The notes below the pieces were generated by a model that was not told the DNA's origin, did no database searches, and was given only the letters and a program-made list of their open reading frames with translations. The position numbers were made by a program, and so were the translations under genes. DNA of 64,000 nt from Absidia repens (taxonomy: Eukaryota > Mucoromycota > Mucoromycetes > Mucorales > Cunninghamellaceae): contig MCGE01000047.1 of assembly GCA_002105175.1 (NCBI GenBank), forward strand, positions 124,001-188,000. The letters are read 5' to 3'. This document shows positions 23,801 through 35,620 of the stretch, piece by piece. Numbering within the stretch: the stretch's first letter is position 1; the number at the start of each line of letters is the position of its first letter.

Positions 23801-24925
23801 TGTGTCGTCCGAGTCTTCGGCCTGATCGCTGTCGTCGTCATTATCGTCAGTTCCATTACTATCCTGTGATCTCGTTTGGTTGTGTTTCAAATGTCCAAAA
23901 GGTAAAGAACCAGTAAGCTTTCTATTGTATGTCAGCTCTTCCATCGCGCACATAATATCGTCGTGGGAGTGGGATGATCTGTTGCTTCGATGTCGCGTAT
24001 TACCCCTCTGTGGTAAACTCCGTGAAGATAACACTTGTAAGGATGATAATCGCTGTTCGCTGTTGTAAGGTGTATTTTGATCATGTGCAAGTGGAGGTAG
24101 TGAAGAATATGGAATGCTGTCGATATCATCATCATCTTCGTCGTCATGAATATCAGAGTCGCGGTAGATTACTAATGGCCAATGATCCGGTAGATGAGGG
24201 TCGTCATGTCGTTTGTAAAGGTGATAATTGGTTTTTGTGGTGATGTGATATATTTCACCTTGGTATGAAAATGCACCTTCGAATAAGGGATAAGGATGAT
24301 CATGCCTATAATAAAAAGAACTGTCTGTTAGTAATTATATACAATAGCGACAGAGAAGAGTCAGTGGTATAAACTTACAGAATATCATGTCGTACAGTGA
24401 TCCTCGCCCAATGGTCCATATTATGTATTGAATCTAAGTCAATAGAATCATGGGAGGGAACTATATGGCCTTTATAGATACGGAAGTGTTCAGGAGAGAT
24501 GAGTTGCTTGGTTTCTTGTCCGTCAGGATATAGGATGGTTTCAGTAGCCGCAGGATGAAATAGATCTGAATTCGGTGTCAGCTGCAATATAAAAGGTTGA
24601 TCGTATGCTTCGAATTGCAAGATGAAAGTATCGTCATGTTGTAAATCGGCAAAGTGTTGCAAAGTGGATCGTTTCGGCAATGAGAGATGTGAAGTTGTTG
24701 GATGAAGTAGTTGAATAGTAGGATTGTTGATCGAAGCCACCTGATGAAGACGTTTTTGATTAGTATAACCTATAAAAATAAAGAAGAAGAGCAGGAAAGA
24801 AGTGAGTTTGTTAGTCAATATCTTCTTTACTAAGCGATATCATACTAATAGAGGCATACTAGGGTCGACTGTGAAAGAACAAAAAAGACCAGCAAAACGC
24901 AGAACCATTTTGCACAAGAAGTCAT
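20887..24925 (-). CDS. ADAM-family zinc metalloprotease (M12B), membrane anchored
   Basis: Eleven exons: 24925-24860, 24740-24379, 24305-23662, 23569-23254, 23163-23093, 23023-22934, 22840-22835, 22753-22556, 22484-22343, 22247-21850 and 21782-20887. They close in phase at 1062 residues. Order: signal peptide (about 1-22), prodomain, a very acidic Asp-rich linker, dibasic sites K-K-K-R (331-334) and R-K-R (342-344), catalytic domain with zinc motif H-E-I-G-H-G-F-G-A-I-H-D (His512, Glu513, His516, His522) and Met-turn Met553. A disintegrin-like and Cys-rich region, one membrane span at about 777-798 and a long Ser/Gln/His-rich cytosolic tail follow. ADAMs shed surface proteins, and fungal members are known but little studied. 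The first intron uses a TACTAAT branch site before its acceptor, which fixes the signal-peptide exon. Exon 7 is only 6 nt and supplies Gly-Phe of the zinc motif. Confidence 0.93.
22835..22840 (-). other. 6-nt microexon of the ADAM gene (GCTTTG)
   Basis: The minus strand reads ...TTTTTGGTAG, then GCTTTG, then GTAAGT. Without these six bases exons 6 and 8 still join in frame but give a zinc motif two residues short (H-E-I-G-H-G-A-I-H-D). With them the exact M12 consensus H-E-x-x-H-x-x-G-x-x-H-D appears. Both flanking introns have canonical ends. Confidence 0.85.
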
Positions 24926-26047
24926 GTTCTGCTATGTGTTTTGAATAGAAGGTACCAAATTTTCAGCAACAATCTGAAAAAACCATAGACTTCGTAATGC
25001 GATGAATGGAAGGAGTAAAGTATTAAAAAACCAAGTTGAGGAAGGATGAAGAAAGAAAAGAAAAGGGGGAGGGGGAACAGTGGGGGTGGTCCACTTTTTT
25101 TTTTTTTTTTTTTTTTTTTTTGGAGCTTAATATTCAGGGACCGATTCCATTTTTACTGTCTTAGAATTGGACAATGGTTTCTACATATATTTGAAACTTC
25201 TGAACTGTATAATATCAATCTATCAGTTACCTACTTACTTATCTACACTTCCATTTATAGATCTTATGAACTAAAATAATAAATTTCAATTTATTCTTGC
25301 TACATATCAGGCCGCACACACACACTAGAAATCCTCATGTTACAGTTTATTAACAGACATAACAACCAGTGTGCCTTTTTTGGTAGTGAGGTGTTCTTGG
25401 CAAATACATAGTCAGAGTCCGCACTTACCTATACTCAGCATAGAGGAAAGTAAATATGACTTGATACACTATGTAGCCGTTTTGAGTTTGTTCTCTTCAT
25501 AATAGGATAATGGATTCCTTTTTCAGCGTAAGATATGTACTATGATATGGTATTGTACATTCATACTTGTGTCATAGTTTTTGTTTCAGTTCCATATTTG
25601 TATGATGGAATAGGTATTTTGTATATCCAATCCTGACCCCAATGCCACACATAATTTTCAAAAAATATACATACATGCAGCACACTTTTCTTACTCCAAC
25701 TGTATTCAAACTTGACCCGCCCAACAATATCCCAGTCAGCCCATTTACCCCCCCCCCTTATCTCTGTCTTAGTCCTAGAGCTTTTACCCCTCTTTCCCTA
25801 CAATATCACCATAAAAAAGAGAGAAAACAATGATCTAACAGTAATTAAAAACAAATGGATTTTTATTTTGGCAAATATAACAGTTGTAAAGAGTATAAAA
25901 AAGGAGTGGTATTTGAATGACAATACATATGTGTATGTTAGATAATGGAGGAGAGAGTAAAACATAAAAATAAAAATAAAACGAGGAAGAAGAGGAAAGG
26001 AGAGACAGTAATGAATAAACTAAATAAGGGGAATGAAGCGAAAAAAA
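24926..26047. other. Intergenic region with T37 tract, no gene seen
   Basis: This holds the promoter of the ADAM gene and the 3' flank of the next minus-strand gene. A purine-rich block at 25044-25090 is followed by 37 T at 25095-25131. Open frames over these blocks are low complexity. No gene was recognised. Confidence 0.5.
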
Positions 26048-27133
26048 CTAACGAAACCTAGAGGACAAAACAGAGAGTTTGACACGCAAAGAAGTAGGAA
26101 TAAACGAAGACCAGGTGAAAGAGCGCACAGTACTAGTAGGAAGAATCTTGTTTTTCGCTTGCTGTTGAGAAGGAATCAAAGCCATCGAGTTGTCACTATG
26201 ATGCTCACCCTTACCTGAGGGATCTACGCTACCATTGTCATCAAGAGACCAAGTTTTGATTGTTGTGACTTGCTGAGTCTTACCAACTGCCTGGCTTTCC
26301 AGCATGATTTCGTGCAAGGCCAATTCCCAGCTGGATTCTTTGCCATTCACCCACCGATTCACATTGATCAAGTCGTTTGCCAAAGATCGTATACATTGCG
26401 CATCCTCACGAGAAATAGACTTGAGTACGTTGTAGGCCAAAGGAATCAATTGGACCGTGGAAGATGTAGATGATGAGGGGGACGCTGTTGTTGCCGAAGG
26501 TGCTGAAGAGAAGGAGGAGGATAACGAAGCTGATGATTTCTTTGAGGATAGAAATGAAGGTGGATGATCTAGGCGAATATTGCTTGTGAGATAATCTTTA
26601 GAAATCGAGTGTTGAAGGTGCTGAGAAAGTCGTGTGTAGAGTCGAGGCACCGCGATACGCATGTTGACCGATCGTGTAGGTTTGTCTTTGACTGAGTAGC
26701 CACCAAATGTTGGGTGAGGTGGAGGCTTCGAAGTGGTTGTCGTTGCTGCTATCAATGCCTTTTTTATTTCTTCATCGAGCAGTTGTATCAGAACGTCGAC
26801 AGCTTGCCATCTTGCCGTAGAATGGGTATCACAATCCACAGAAATGTTGCCTAAGAGTGAGAGATGAGGAGGGGCGCGATGGGCTTGGTTGGGTCCGCAT
26901 TGAAGATAACATTGATCCTGAAACTGTTTCAATGTGTTTGCTAATTGGGAGCGTGGTCGAGGTTGCAATCGTAGGCAAAAAACACGTGTGGCTTCTCGAT
27001 GTTGATGTGGCAAAAGCAAATGGGAAGTACCGTGCAGTTGGAAAGGATCAAGTTTGAATTCAGTGAAACCAGGAACATCACCGTCTTGTTGTCCATTACG
27101 TAACGTAGGTAATGCCTTGTTTTCGATAGACAT
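26048..27133 (-). CDS. Possible 2H phosphoesterase-like protein, single exon, 361 residues
   Basis: This is an intronless frame from an ATG at 27133. Residues about 48-98 read as a strand-helix-strand unit (V-F-C-L-R-L-Q-P-R, then P-P-H-L-S-L-L-G-N-I), the form of the first H-x-S/T half-site in 2H phosphoesterases (2'-5' ligases, cyclic phosphodiesterases). The second half-site would be expected near L-I-P-L-A-Y, where the usual His and Ser/Thr are replaced. A final strand, W-E-L-A-L-H-E-I-M-L-E-S, fits the end of such a fold. A Ser/Thr-rich linker of about 50 residues lies between. The family call is inference from fold-like patterns only. If right, the protein has lost one catalytic histidine, which would make it an inactive relative. 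A 24-nt A tract sits in its 5' leader (27147-27170 on the plus strand). Confidence 0.55.
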   Translation of the reverse strand: MSIENKALPTLRNGQQDGDVPGFTEFKLDPFQLHGTSHLLLPHQHREATRVFCLRLQPRPRSQLANTLKQFQDQCYLQCGPNQAHRAPPHLSLLGNISVDCDTHSTARWQAVDVLIQLLDEEIKKALIAATTTTSKPPPHPTFGGYSVKDKPTRSVNMRIAVPRLYTRLSQHLQHSISKDYLTSNIRLDHPPSFLSSKKSSASLSSSFSSAPSATTASPSSSTSSTVQLIPLAYNVLKSISREDAQCIRSLANDLINVNRWVNGKESSWELALHEIMLESQAVGKTQQVTTIKTWSLDDNGSVDPSGKGEHHSDNSMALIPSQQQAKNKILPTSTVRSFTWSSFIPTSLRVKLSVLSSRFR

Positions 27134-27349
27134 TGGTTGTATATATAAAAAAAAAAAAAAAAAAAAAAAAGGTCGAAAAGAAGGAGAACAAAGAAGACAA
27201 ATAAATAAATTGGCCCAATATACAAAAAGTGATACAATACGCCGCCCTCAACTCCGACGCCAAATACTTGACTCGAGTCCCAAAATGGCATGACACTTTC
27301 ACAATGTTTGAATACATAAATAATAAGAATAATAATAAATAATATTTTA

Positions 27350-30322
27350 TTAAGATAAAAGATCACGTAATAAGGGACTAATCATAGGTATTTTACTACT
27401 GGTTTGTGATGAAGGAGGAGGTGGGGGAGATGTTGAAGAAGAGGATGAAGGGGATGATACTACTAGATTCGTCCGTTTCTTGTCCAAGGCTTCAACCCGT
27501 TGTTTGAATTGATAAAATAAGATTTCAGCTCGTTGTAATGTCTCTTGAATATCCATAGTCAAAGCCAAGTCGTTGATGTACTAGATAAATATAAAATCAT
27601 CATTGAAATAAGTATATGTCAGCATATGTCATTGTTGCATCTTCTCATTTTTACCTTTAATATTTCGTCAAAGCTCTTCAAATAATCCATGATAAATTCA
27701 CGATGCTAATAAGAAGACAAATGAGCATAAGTCAGTAATATAATCAAAAGGAGAATAAAGTTATAGCATTCAGTACCTGATCCAAAATAGAAAGGGCGAC
27801 AAATAGATGGAATTGACTCGACAAGTAGTTGGTCCATAAGGCTTCCCATAATGACAAGGTATCGTCCCAATTGAATTCCCTCTTGAACCAAACCAACAGC
27901 CAACGGAAGCAGAAGAAGAGATTGTAACTATCAGTTCGTTGGAAGTGGCGATAAAGCTGTGGATCCATCAATTGTAAAAGCTGATCCATTGTTGAGAGCT
28001 GTTTGTGCATTCCTGACTGATCCATCAAGAAGTTACCCTTCTAAGATAAGGAATGGTTAGCAAACGTAGTAGCTATGTCCATCAACATTACTTACAGTAC
28101 GACCCATGAATCCAACAAACGCCCAGAAAGCCAAAGCTTCGTCACCAATAACAGCATACAAAGGAGATAAGAGGTCGGACATACCTTGAACATAACCCAG
28201 TTCCGAATCATAAACGTTGTAAGCACAGAGAATATCCTTGAGTGTTTCCAAATTGCAATTTGTTCCAGCATTCATGATAGGATCGGGATTTGGAATGTCT
28301 TCTTTCGAATAAAACAAGGTTGTCCTGTCGGTTCGATGTACATCTTTATCTATAGAAAAGTAACGTAATGTTAGTATTTTCTTTACAAATATCCATTAAT
28401 CTAGCTTACCTATCCTATGTTTTTGATCTTGACAATGAGAACTTTCGGCTATTTGGATGTCCCATTTATTTTTAAGCTCTTGATAGTGTTTCCTATATAA
28501 AATAAGACATTGTGCTTGTTAACGTACTGTTGTGACAAATTAAAATGAGTACGAAAATGGATTACCTGTTTTCAACCAATTGATGTTCACGTTGCTCTAA
28601 TGTTGATTCCCATTTGTAAACACCTAATAAAAACGGCCATGCTTCCTTGCGAAGAGCAGGATCCAAACCACCCCGGAAAATACTTTCAAGCACATAAGGT
28701 TCGCCAACAGTCAGCCTACCACTAGCATCAAAGAAGGAGCGCCATTGTTCAGTAGTGATAGGACTAGATCTTGTATGGGTTGGGATAGAAGAATCGCTTT
28801 CGGACTAATACATGTATATATTATATAAAAATAACATGTGAGTGACACTTGACACTAGTCATTCTATCGCCGTGATTTTCGTTTTTTTTTTTTTTTTTCT
28901 TTTTTCTTACATTCAAAATTTCAAATATGCCAAGAGAAGTATTCTCTTCGTCCCATCCACCTTGGTGACCCCACAGCCCAACGTTACGATATCGATGTTC
29001 CTGGGATGCATATTGATCAGATTGGGCCGCCATACTTGCTGCCCATTTGGCCAAAAAAATACGAGCTGAATCGTAATCGTCCATGGTTCTTCGTACAGTG
29101 TCATTTTCTTGAAATTTGGATGGTATCAGAGAGGAGTTTTGGCCTTGTAATAAAACAGTTGCTGCTGTGTTTCTTGAGAATTTTGTCACCCTGGAAAACT
29201 TTTCAAATAATCCCCATTTCAATTCCTTCAAAGACTTTATCGACATCATATCCCACCCCGCCCCCATAATATAAAAGAAAGAAAGAGTTTAGTGACAGGT
29301 GCAAACATTCAATTCAGGTAAACAAACTTACAGCAATTAACGGATCCATTTGTGTTGTTTCATATATTGGTACCTTGGGTTGCTGTTGTTGCTGTTGTTG
29401 CTGCTGTTGCTGAGAGACTTCTTCCTTTTTCCCAATATGATAAAGAGTTACATCCTTTTCAGATCTATATAGATGTTAAAAGATTAAATTAATCCGATCA
29501 CCTATCAACAGGTTTTTCACATTCAGTGAATAATCCGCATCCCCCTTTTTTACCTTTGGATAGATACCAATGCACAAAGACGTTCCATGAATTCATCACC
29601 ACCCCATCGAGTTTGTTGTTTCTGTTCATCAGAACACCATTTGCCACCCTGTGTCTTCTTTTGCAATACAGTGCTGCTGCTTTCGTCATCATGGAACCAA
29701 AAAGGTGTAGAAGAATGGCCATCCTTGAAGTTAAAGACTATGCTTCCGTACCATTTTGTAAACGACGGCGGACGCACATTCAAAGAGTGGATATCCTGAA
29801 TAGAAGTGGACATGGCATATAAAGAAGAGTCTTCAAAGCTAGCCGAATGAACCATCACCGTAGAATCTATTAAAAAAGAAGTATGAGCCGAAGTGATAGT
29901 TATTAAAAATCAAGCGAGTAGGTTACCTTGTTCATTTTCTTCAGGATTAGTATCCACCTGTACATATGCTTCGAGATCTTCGGAGGGAATCAACATTTCC
30001 GGAGTCCAGGCAATAAGTTGCTGACCGTGATTTAAAGGCCTTTCGACTATGGAGATATAACCTGGAATATAACTTGAGTTGTTGGCAGAAGGATGAACAT
30101 ACACCTTGGATTTTGAGAATAATAGCTTGGCCGGTTTTTCTGTTGTTGAGACGGGGGAGGTATATGTCACAATACTTGGATCGTTTACAAACTACAAGAA
30201 AATAAAGGGCGAATCAGTTTAATGAGTTATATATGTCTTGGCAAATTTTTACTGACTACTTCTGCCTTTTTCGTTTTCTTCTTCTAACTTACCGAAAATT
30301 CTTCCTTTAAAGAGTCTGGCAT
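27350..30322 (-). CDS. GYP7: Rab GTPase-activating protein with TBC domain, Gyp7/TBC1D15 type
   Basis: Eleven exons: 30322-30293, 30191-29927, 29866-29554, 29464-29332, 29234-28911, 28804-28566, 28492-28410, 28349-28096, 28040-27777, 27705-27655 and 27580-27350. They close in phase at 728 residues. The N-terminal part is a Gyp7-type lipid/Rab-binding region with Y-G-S-I-V-F and a polyglutamine run. The TBC domain begins with F-R-G-G-L-D-P-A-L-R and carries both fingers, I-D-K-D-V-H-R-T-D-R (arginine finger) and Y-V-Q-G-M (glutamine finger). A final helical region ends in Ser/Pro-rich low complexity. In yeast, Gyp7 stimulates GTP hydrolysis by Ypt7 (Rab7) at the vacuole. The acceptor before exon 5 has a weak pyrimidine tract, so that junction is the least sure. 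Confidence 0.92.
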
Positions 30323-31055
30323 TTTGAGCGATAGAGTCAAATTTGATAAGTTACTCTATATACTTTAAAATAAAATAAAAATTGACGATATGAGTAAGTA
30401 GAAAGAGGGAGGGAAACGTGAAGAGAGACGAAACAAAACATCCTGCTTTTTCTTTATTTTATTTGACTATTTTCAAGATCCGCCTTTGCGCACTATTGTC
30501 CAGCGAATGAGGCCGCATAATTTTTTGTTTGCTTGTGCAGAGAGAAAATAAGGTTGAGTGAAGAGGGAACTTGTGATGAAGCACTTGGTCCCAGATTTTC
30601 GTCAAGCAGTGCAGACTAATGACACATTAAACACTGTACACCACACTACTGTGCTTACAGTATGTACTGTACTGTGAGATGTTGAAACCAGGGAAAATGA
30701 TTTTATGCTTTTGGATCTGAGTGAAAGCAAACAATAAACGTCCTAGATAACTTTTTTTTCTATATATATTAATGGCTGACGATCGCCAGGACCCTTCAAT
30801 GCATCATTTAATACAAAGTAGAAGTAGTTGCTTTTTCTTCAAGACCTACTAACCAATTTAATATTGTGTCACCAAGTCAGTCGGGAATTCAAAGGATTTT
30901 GGTAGCTGCACCTCTTCCTCCCTTTCACTTGATTCTCCTTTTCTTTTCTTTCTGTTTTTTATTCATTATTATTTACTGATCGTACCAATATTCTTCCTTG
31001 AATTTGACAAACTATCACAAAAACAGCATTTGAATGAAGTACTGAATATTTTATC
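30323..31055. promoter_or_regulatory. Divergent intergenic region between Gyp7 and O-fucosyltransferase-like genes
   Basis: This 733-bp region must hold both promoters, since the genes point apart. It contains a C/T-rich stretch just upstream of the plus-strand start (30908-30960), commonly seen before fungal transcription starts. A GTAC/TACTGTAC-rich patch lies at 30636-30680. No gene and no clear TATA box were seen. Confidence 0.5.
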
Positions 31056-32905
31056 ATGCTATTCCTCAGCTCAAACTCCAGGAAAAGATCAACCCTGATT
31101 GCCATCACGATTCTTTTCTTGTTTATTTGTCTTCAACTCCTTCCTTACGAATACAACAACCTACCTTTACCAAACAAGATTCTTAACTGGGGTGATGATC
31201 AGCAACAGCAACAGCAACAAGAAATAAATGAAACTACCTCAGTAACTAATATAGAAGATCCATCGCCTACACCATCGGTATCATCACTTGACGAAAAATA
31301 TCTCACTTATTTGCCATATTCTCGATTCTCGAATCAACGGGGGACTTTACAGAATGCTGCACTTTTGGCGAAGTATCTCAATAGAACACTAGTGGTACCC
31401 CCCATGTTTCTCGGTTATGCCAATGGTTGGTCTCCGGGGCCCCTACTCTATCCGATCTTGGAACAAATGACCGATCCGCTATTTCAAGAGAAGTGCTTTG
31501 ATAAGGACGGTCAACTCGTACCTGAAGAACCGCCTGTCTTTGATCCAGAAGAACCTTACCCCTTTGGATGCACCAACTTTACTGCTTATGCAATGGTACC
31601 GTGGAGCGCGGTGACCGATTTGGAACTCTTGTCTCAACCGGAAGAAAAAGGTGGACTTGGAATCAAGGTTCTTGAACGCTCTGACATGTCACTTGGAACT
31701 TTACGAAAAGAATTGGATTTGAAGGATGAAAATGATATGTATTTAATGGAGGACTCTACTGTAAGTAGCACACGCCCACACACAGGAAAAGGCATTATTC
31801 GCTCATATTAATCATATATATATATTTCTATTGTAGCGATACCAATGGCATTTTTACCAAGAAGACGGCAATCCCCTACAACCCAATCCACGCTATAAAA
31901 ACGAAGTTTCTTTTAATCAACTGAAGAGCTACAAGGCACGGTTGATACACTTTTATGGTATATTCGGATATGATCGATTACGACTTACAGATCCAGAAAG
32001 CGAAGAATATCGACTACGAATACAGCAGGCTTTACTCTTCAACCACCCTTCTATTATGGATGCGTCCTCCATTATTCTCGAACAGTTATTAGATGGATTA
32101 GAAAAGGACAAGACGGATATTATGCCACTCGATTCAAGTCAAGCGCATCATCAAACCCACTCCAACAAAACTCTACCTCGATTTGTAGCAGCTCATGTAC
32201 GGGCGGGTGATGCGGATTTTTTGAAAGGATTGAAGGATCGTGTACCCGAATTTGTACATCAACTATGGGCTATCATGACTGGATCTGAAACGGATGTGAA
32301 TGATTTGATTGGCAACTCGAACAATATACTATCAACTACGAATACTACCACCACTTCTGATACCAAGCATCAACAGCAAACGTCATCACCATCCTCTTCT
32401 TCTTCATCTTCATTACCACTACCAAAAGCACCAGCATCAATACGAAAACAACTCGAACATTTGGAATTAAGCGACCGTCTGAAACGATGTACCGCCTTGG
32501 AACAAATGATACTTTATATTGCCACGGATGCGCCATCGCCAAGAACAAATGCGGACCTAACGCCTCTGTTTGATGCTTTCCCTTGTACCTTTGTGATGGC
32601 CGATTTTGAAAATACTTGGTACGAACCCTTGACGACTATCAAATCTACTCTGGATCCTCACAAGCCCTTGGCCGATCATCTTGTCATGTTTGTAGATGCT
32701 ACTGTATGTGCTTGGGCCGAACGGTTTGTTGGTACCCGAACATCAACCTTCTCAGTAAGTTAACTTTATATTTATTTCACCAGTGTGTCATCACTTGATG
32801 TACTCACTTTCTTTTTTTCATGAAATTGTATTGTAGAATTATATCATTCAAAATCGACATGCTATTGTCGACCAGATTATTCAAAAGGAAGAATTTGATT
32901 TTTGA
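31056..32905 (+). CDS. GDP-fucose protein O-fucosyltransferase-like, type II membrane protein
   Basis: Three exons (31056-31760, 31837-32754, 32837-32905) give 563 residues. A short basic N-terminus is followed by one membrane span (about 13-29) and a stem with a Gln run, the layout of a Golgi type II enzyme. The donor-binding motif S-R-F-S-N-Q-R-G, with L-N-R-T-L-V-V-P-P-M, is at about 88-120. A central H-V-R-A-G-D and a C-terminal G-T-R-T-S-T-F-S match motifs of the O-FucT superfamily (PF10250). The acceptor is unknown. In fungi these enzymes may add fucose to surface proteins. A Ser/Thr-rich insertion (near 32290-32430) interrupts the second half. Assignment to the superfamily is firm and to a specific activity is not. 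Confidence 0.85.
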
Positions 32906-33569
32906 TTCCTTTGCTTTAGATTAGTCAGCTGCTTACATAGATTATATTTTTGTACATAGAAACAATTAACAAATTGGTCTCCTCCCCTTCCTTCCCTCAT
33001 TTTTAACCATTTTAGTTTACTTTTATATATAGATATATATTATCAATCATTTCTCTTTCTTTGTTTTATTCTTATTACAATAAAAATCATGTTTTTAGCA
33101 TTTGAAACGACTCATAAATGTTAAAATAATGCTCTCTTTCTCGATGGGGTTTTGGTTTTTTGGTCATGAATACTGGGTTAATATATTTGAGTGGAATATG
33201 AGGAATGATACTCTGTGATAGGCTGAGCTAATTGGCTCTTAGAATAAGAATACTGGAGGGATATTTTCTTCTAATGATATAGAGCTAAATCCTTGCGGTG
33301 AATTGGGCAAGAAGGGTCAAGCGGCTGGGCACGGAATTTGATTATGGTATTTGTCAAAGGTGGGTCATCTAAAGGGTTTAAAATATATATTATAAATATG
33401 GGGTTCCAATATAGCACGGTGTTTATGATAGGCTCCTTATGTTTCCCTATAAAAGCACTGATTTTTTTCCCGTACATATACGGACACTGCCACTTTTAAA
33501 GCTATATACAGCATAACACGCACTTCTTTTATATATTCAATTTTTACGAAATCCTAGGGGGAAACATAG
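32906..33569. other. 3' flank and intergenic DNA
   Basis: A consensus AATAAA at 33079-33084 serves the O-FucT-like gene. The rest is AT-rich without a gene. Confidence 0.5.
33079..33084 (+). terminator. AATAAA polyadenylation signal, O-FucT-like gene
   Basis: The hexamer lies about 175 nt after the stop codon, in T-rich DNA. Confidence 0.55.
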
Positions 33570-34135
33570 AGTGATTTCATACCCCGCCCACGTGGATTTT
33601 ATTTTCTCCTCAATTCCTTGTCCGTTTCCTTTTCTTTTTCTTTTTTTTTTTCCTTGATCATTGTAACCCCTTCGAGATTGTGATGATCTTAGTTTAGTGG
33701 TATGACTAGCTTAGAAGGGTTTTAAGTTCAGGGATTACAACATGAATGTGGAAACCCTTTCATTTTGGACTTAGAATTTGGAGCCACCTTTAGCGTAGTT
33801 TAGTATTAGTTTGTCGATAGTTTGTATCTATATCCCAAGAAAATATATCACGTTTTACATGCTTCAATAAAAACTGTCCCTTTAGTCTCTCTCTCGCTCT
33901 CTCTGTCTGTCTGTCTGTCTGTCTCTCTCGCTTGCCGTGTAAAATAGATCCCTTTTTACCATTGCGTCTTCAGATTAATACTGACAGTTTTGTTTCAATA
34001 AAAAATATGCTTGTATAATGAAATCCTTCTCATCCTTTGTAAATTATATCAATCCCCTTTTACAATTGTCAGTTCAGATAATTGTTGATTCTTCTTCATA
34101 TATCTCATTAGCCTCCCTCAGGCGAGCTTCATTCG
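33570..34135 (-). repeat. Dispersed repeat family, copy 3 (inverted relative to copy 4)
   Basis: Read on the plus strand it opens with the tip CCCCGCCCACGTGGATTTTA at about 33583-33602. A C/T-rich stretch follows, then the core in reverse order: TTAGTTTAGTGGTATGACTA, GAAGGGTTTTAAGTTCAGGG, ATTACAACATGAATGTGG, AACCCTTTCATTTTGGA, TTTGGAGCCACC, TAGTTTGTCGATAGTTTG. Two CAATAAAAA-type subrepeats with CT and TCTG microsatellites (33887-33931) come next, and the outer end is near CTCCCTCAGG at 34114-34123. Open frames within it are accidental. Confidence 0.8.
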
Positions 34136-34904
34136 ATCCTTTGATTGTATTGACCTTCGGAGTTTATACTTATGCTTCATTAAATATATCTCTTTTTTCG
34201 CTATTATCCTCTACTATCAGGCCTATCAAATATTGACCAATGCCTTGTTTTTTTCTTGGTTTTTCGGAGGGGGTGGGGAGGTGTATACATTTTTTTCCAC
34301 CGATTGTTGTGTCCCGAGTGTGCTTAAGCTCATCTTATTACCGTAGTTTTTCGATATATCATAAGAATAGTAAAGGGTACGTAAAAAATTATTTTGTTAT
34401 TGAAAATATTCTTCATCTGGGTTATAAGCACGCGTTATCACGTATTAGTATGGTACTGGAAGCGTTGTTCAGCAAATATCTAGTGAATGAATCAAAAACA
34501 CAGTGAGGTCAATCTGCGACGTATATTTTATCTTCATTTGAAAAAAAAAAAAAAAAAAAAAAAAAAACGATCAATACGAGCAATACGATCCCACCGGCTT
34601 CAAATTTTTTTTTAAAAAAAATGGAAGGTAATGGAAAAGCGAATGTATATAGATAAACACCTAATCCTCTCCAGTAACCGTTTCTTGTATAATGCAGAAC
34701 ATGTCATACCCCTCGCCAAAAAAAAAAAAAAATATATATATATACATAAAAATATAGACTAACAATTCCCATGTTGCTCAACAACGCCATCGGGAGAGCC
34801 TCAAGTGCTAGCAAAACACAGTAAAAACAGTTAAATAACCAAATAAACCCCTCACGCAAACCGTACACCGCGCCAGCAACACACATCAAAAGCATGCTAC
34901 AAAA
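34136..34904. other. Spacer between the two inverted repeat copies
   Basis: This spacer of about 770 bp holds an A27 tract (34541-34567) and no recognisable gene or transposase fragment. Frames at 34240-34506 and 34704-34895 have no domain and no splice context. Confidence 0.5.
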
Positions 34905-35362
34905 AGTCTATTTGAAGTAGCATGAGGGAGATAATTAGGAGATCTGAGGAATGGTCATCACTAGTCTAAAGGCATGAGGGAAAAAGGAATCTATCATACA
35001 GTGCAATGTAGACAAGTCTTAAGAAACGCAGTCAATGCATATCTTTTATTGAATCAATTAAAAATAGGCAAATTTTATTGAGATGCAGATACGAACTATG
35101 GATCAACTAGTACTACACTAAGCTAATGAAGACTCCAAAAAGCCAACTAAAGATGGTTCCAAATCCTGAATCCAAAATGGAAGGGTTTCCCCATGCATTT
35201 TGTAATCCCTTAGCCGAAACGCCTTTTAAACTGGTCCTAACACTAATCTAAGATTCCTAAACCGTCAAAAATTTTACAGCAGTAAAGGGGGAAAGAGAAA
35301 GCGAGAGAAAAAAAATAGAAATGGGCGAAAATAAAAATCACATGTGCGGGATTTGAATTATT
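34905..35362 (+). repeat. Dispersed repeat family, copy 4
   Basis: It starts near AGTAGCATGAGGGAGA (34916). Then come ACTAGTCTAAAGGCATGAGG, two TTTTATTGA subrepeats, the core AACTATGGATCAACTAG...CTAAGCTAATGAAGACTCC, CCCCATGCATTTTGTAATCCC and CACTAATCTAAGATT. It closes at the tip CACATGTGCGGGATTTGAA at 35340-35358. It faces copy 3, so the pair forms a 1.8-kb structure with inverted arms whose GC-rich tips point outward. Confidence 0.8.
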
Positions 35363-35620
35363 ATTTATCTTGATTGATACAAAAAGGAACCGTCTCCCCC
35401 TCGCTCTTTTTTCCTTTTCTTTTTTTTTCACAACAATCAGTACCGCGGAACATTATCAACATGATAGTTATCTTCTCACGAAATAAACGCTCTCCATTCA
35501 AAAGAGTGACATGGCGGTGGCTACTTCCTATTACAGCTTTCAACATGACAGCACTCTAGTTCTGTCTTGCTTTTAAGCAACCATTACCATTCAGCATTGG
35601 TATCTGGCGGGTTTTAATTA

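Noticed and set aside
24819..24925. Alternative first exon of the ADAM gene starting at an ATG at about 24899 and joining at an acceptor at about 24769
   Set aside because: It also keeps phase, but it gives a poorer signal peptide and ignores the TACTAAT branch site just before the acceptor at 24741.
34018..34236. 72-codon open frame
   Set aside because: It lies within repeat copy 3 and is not kept in the other copies.
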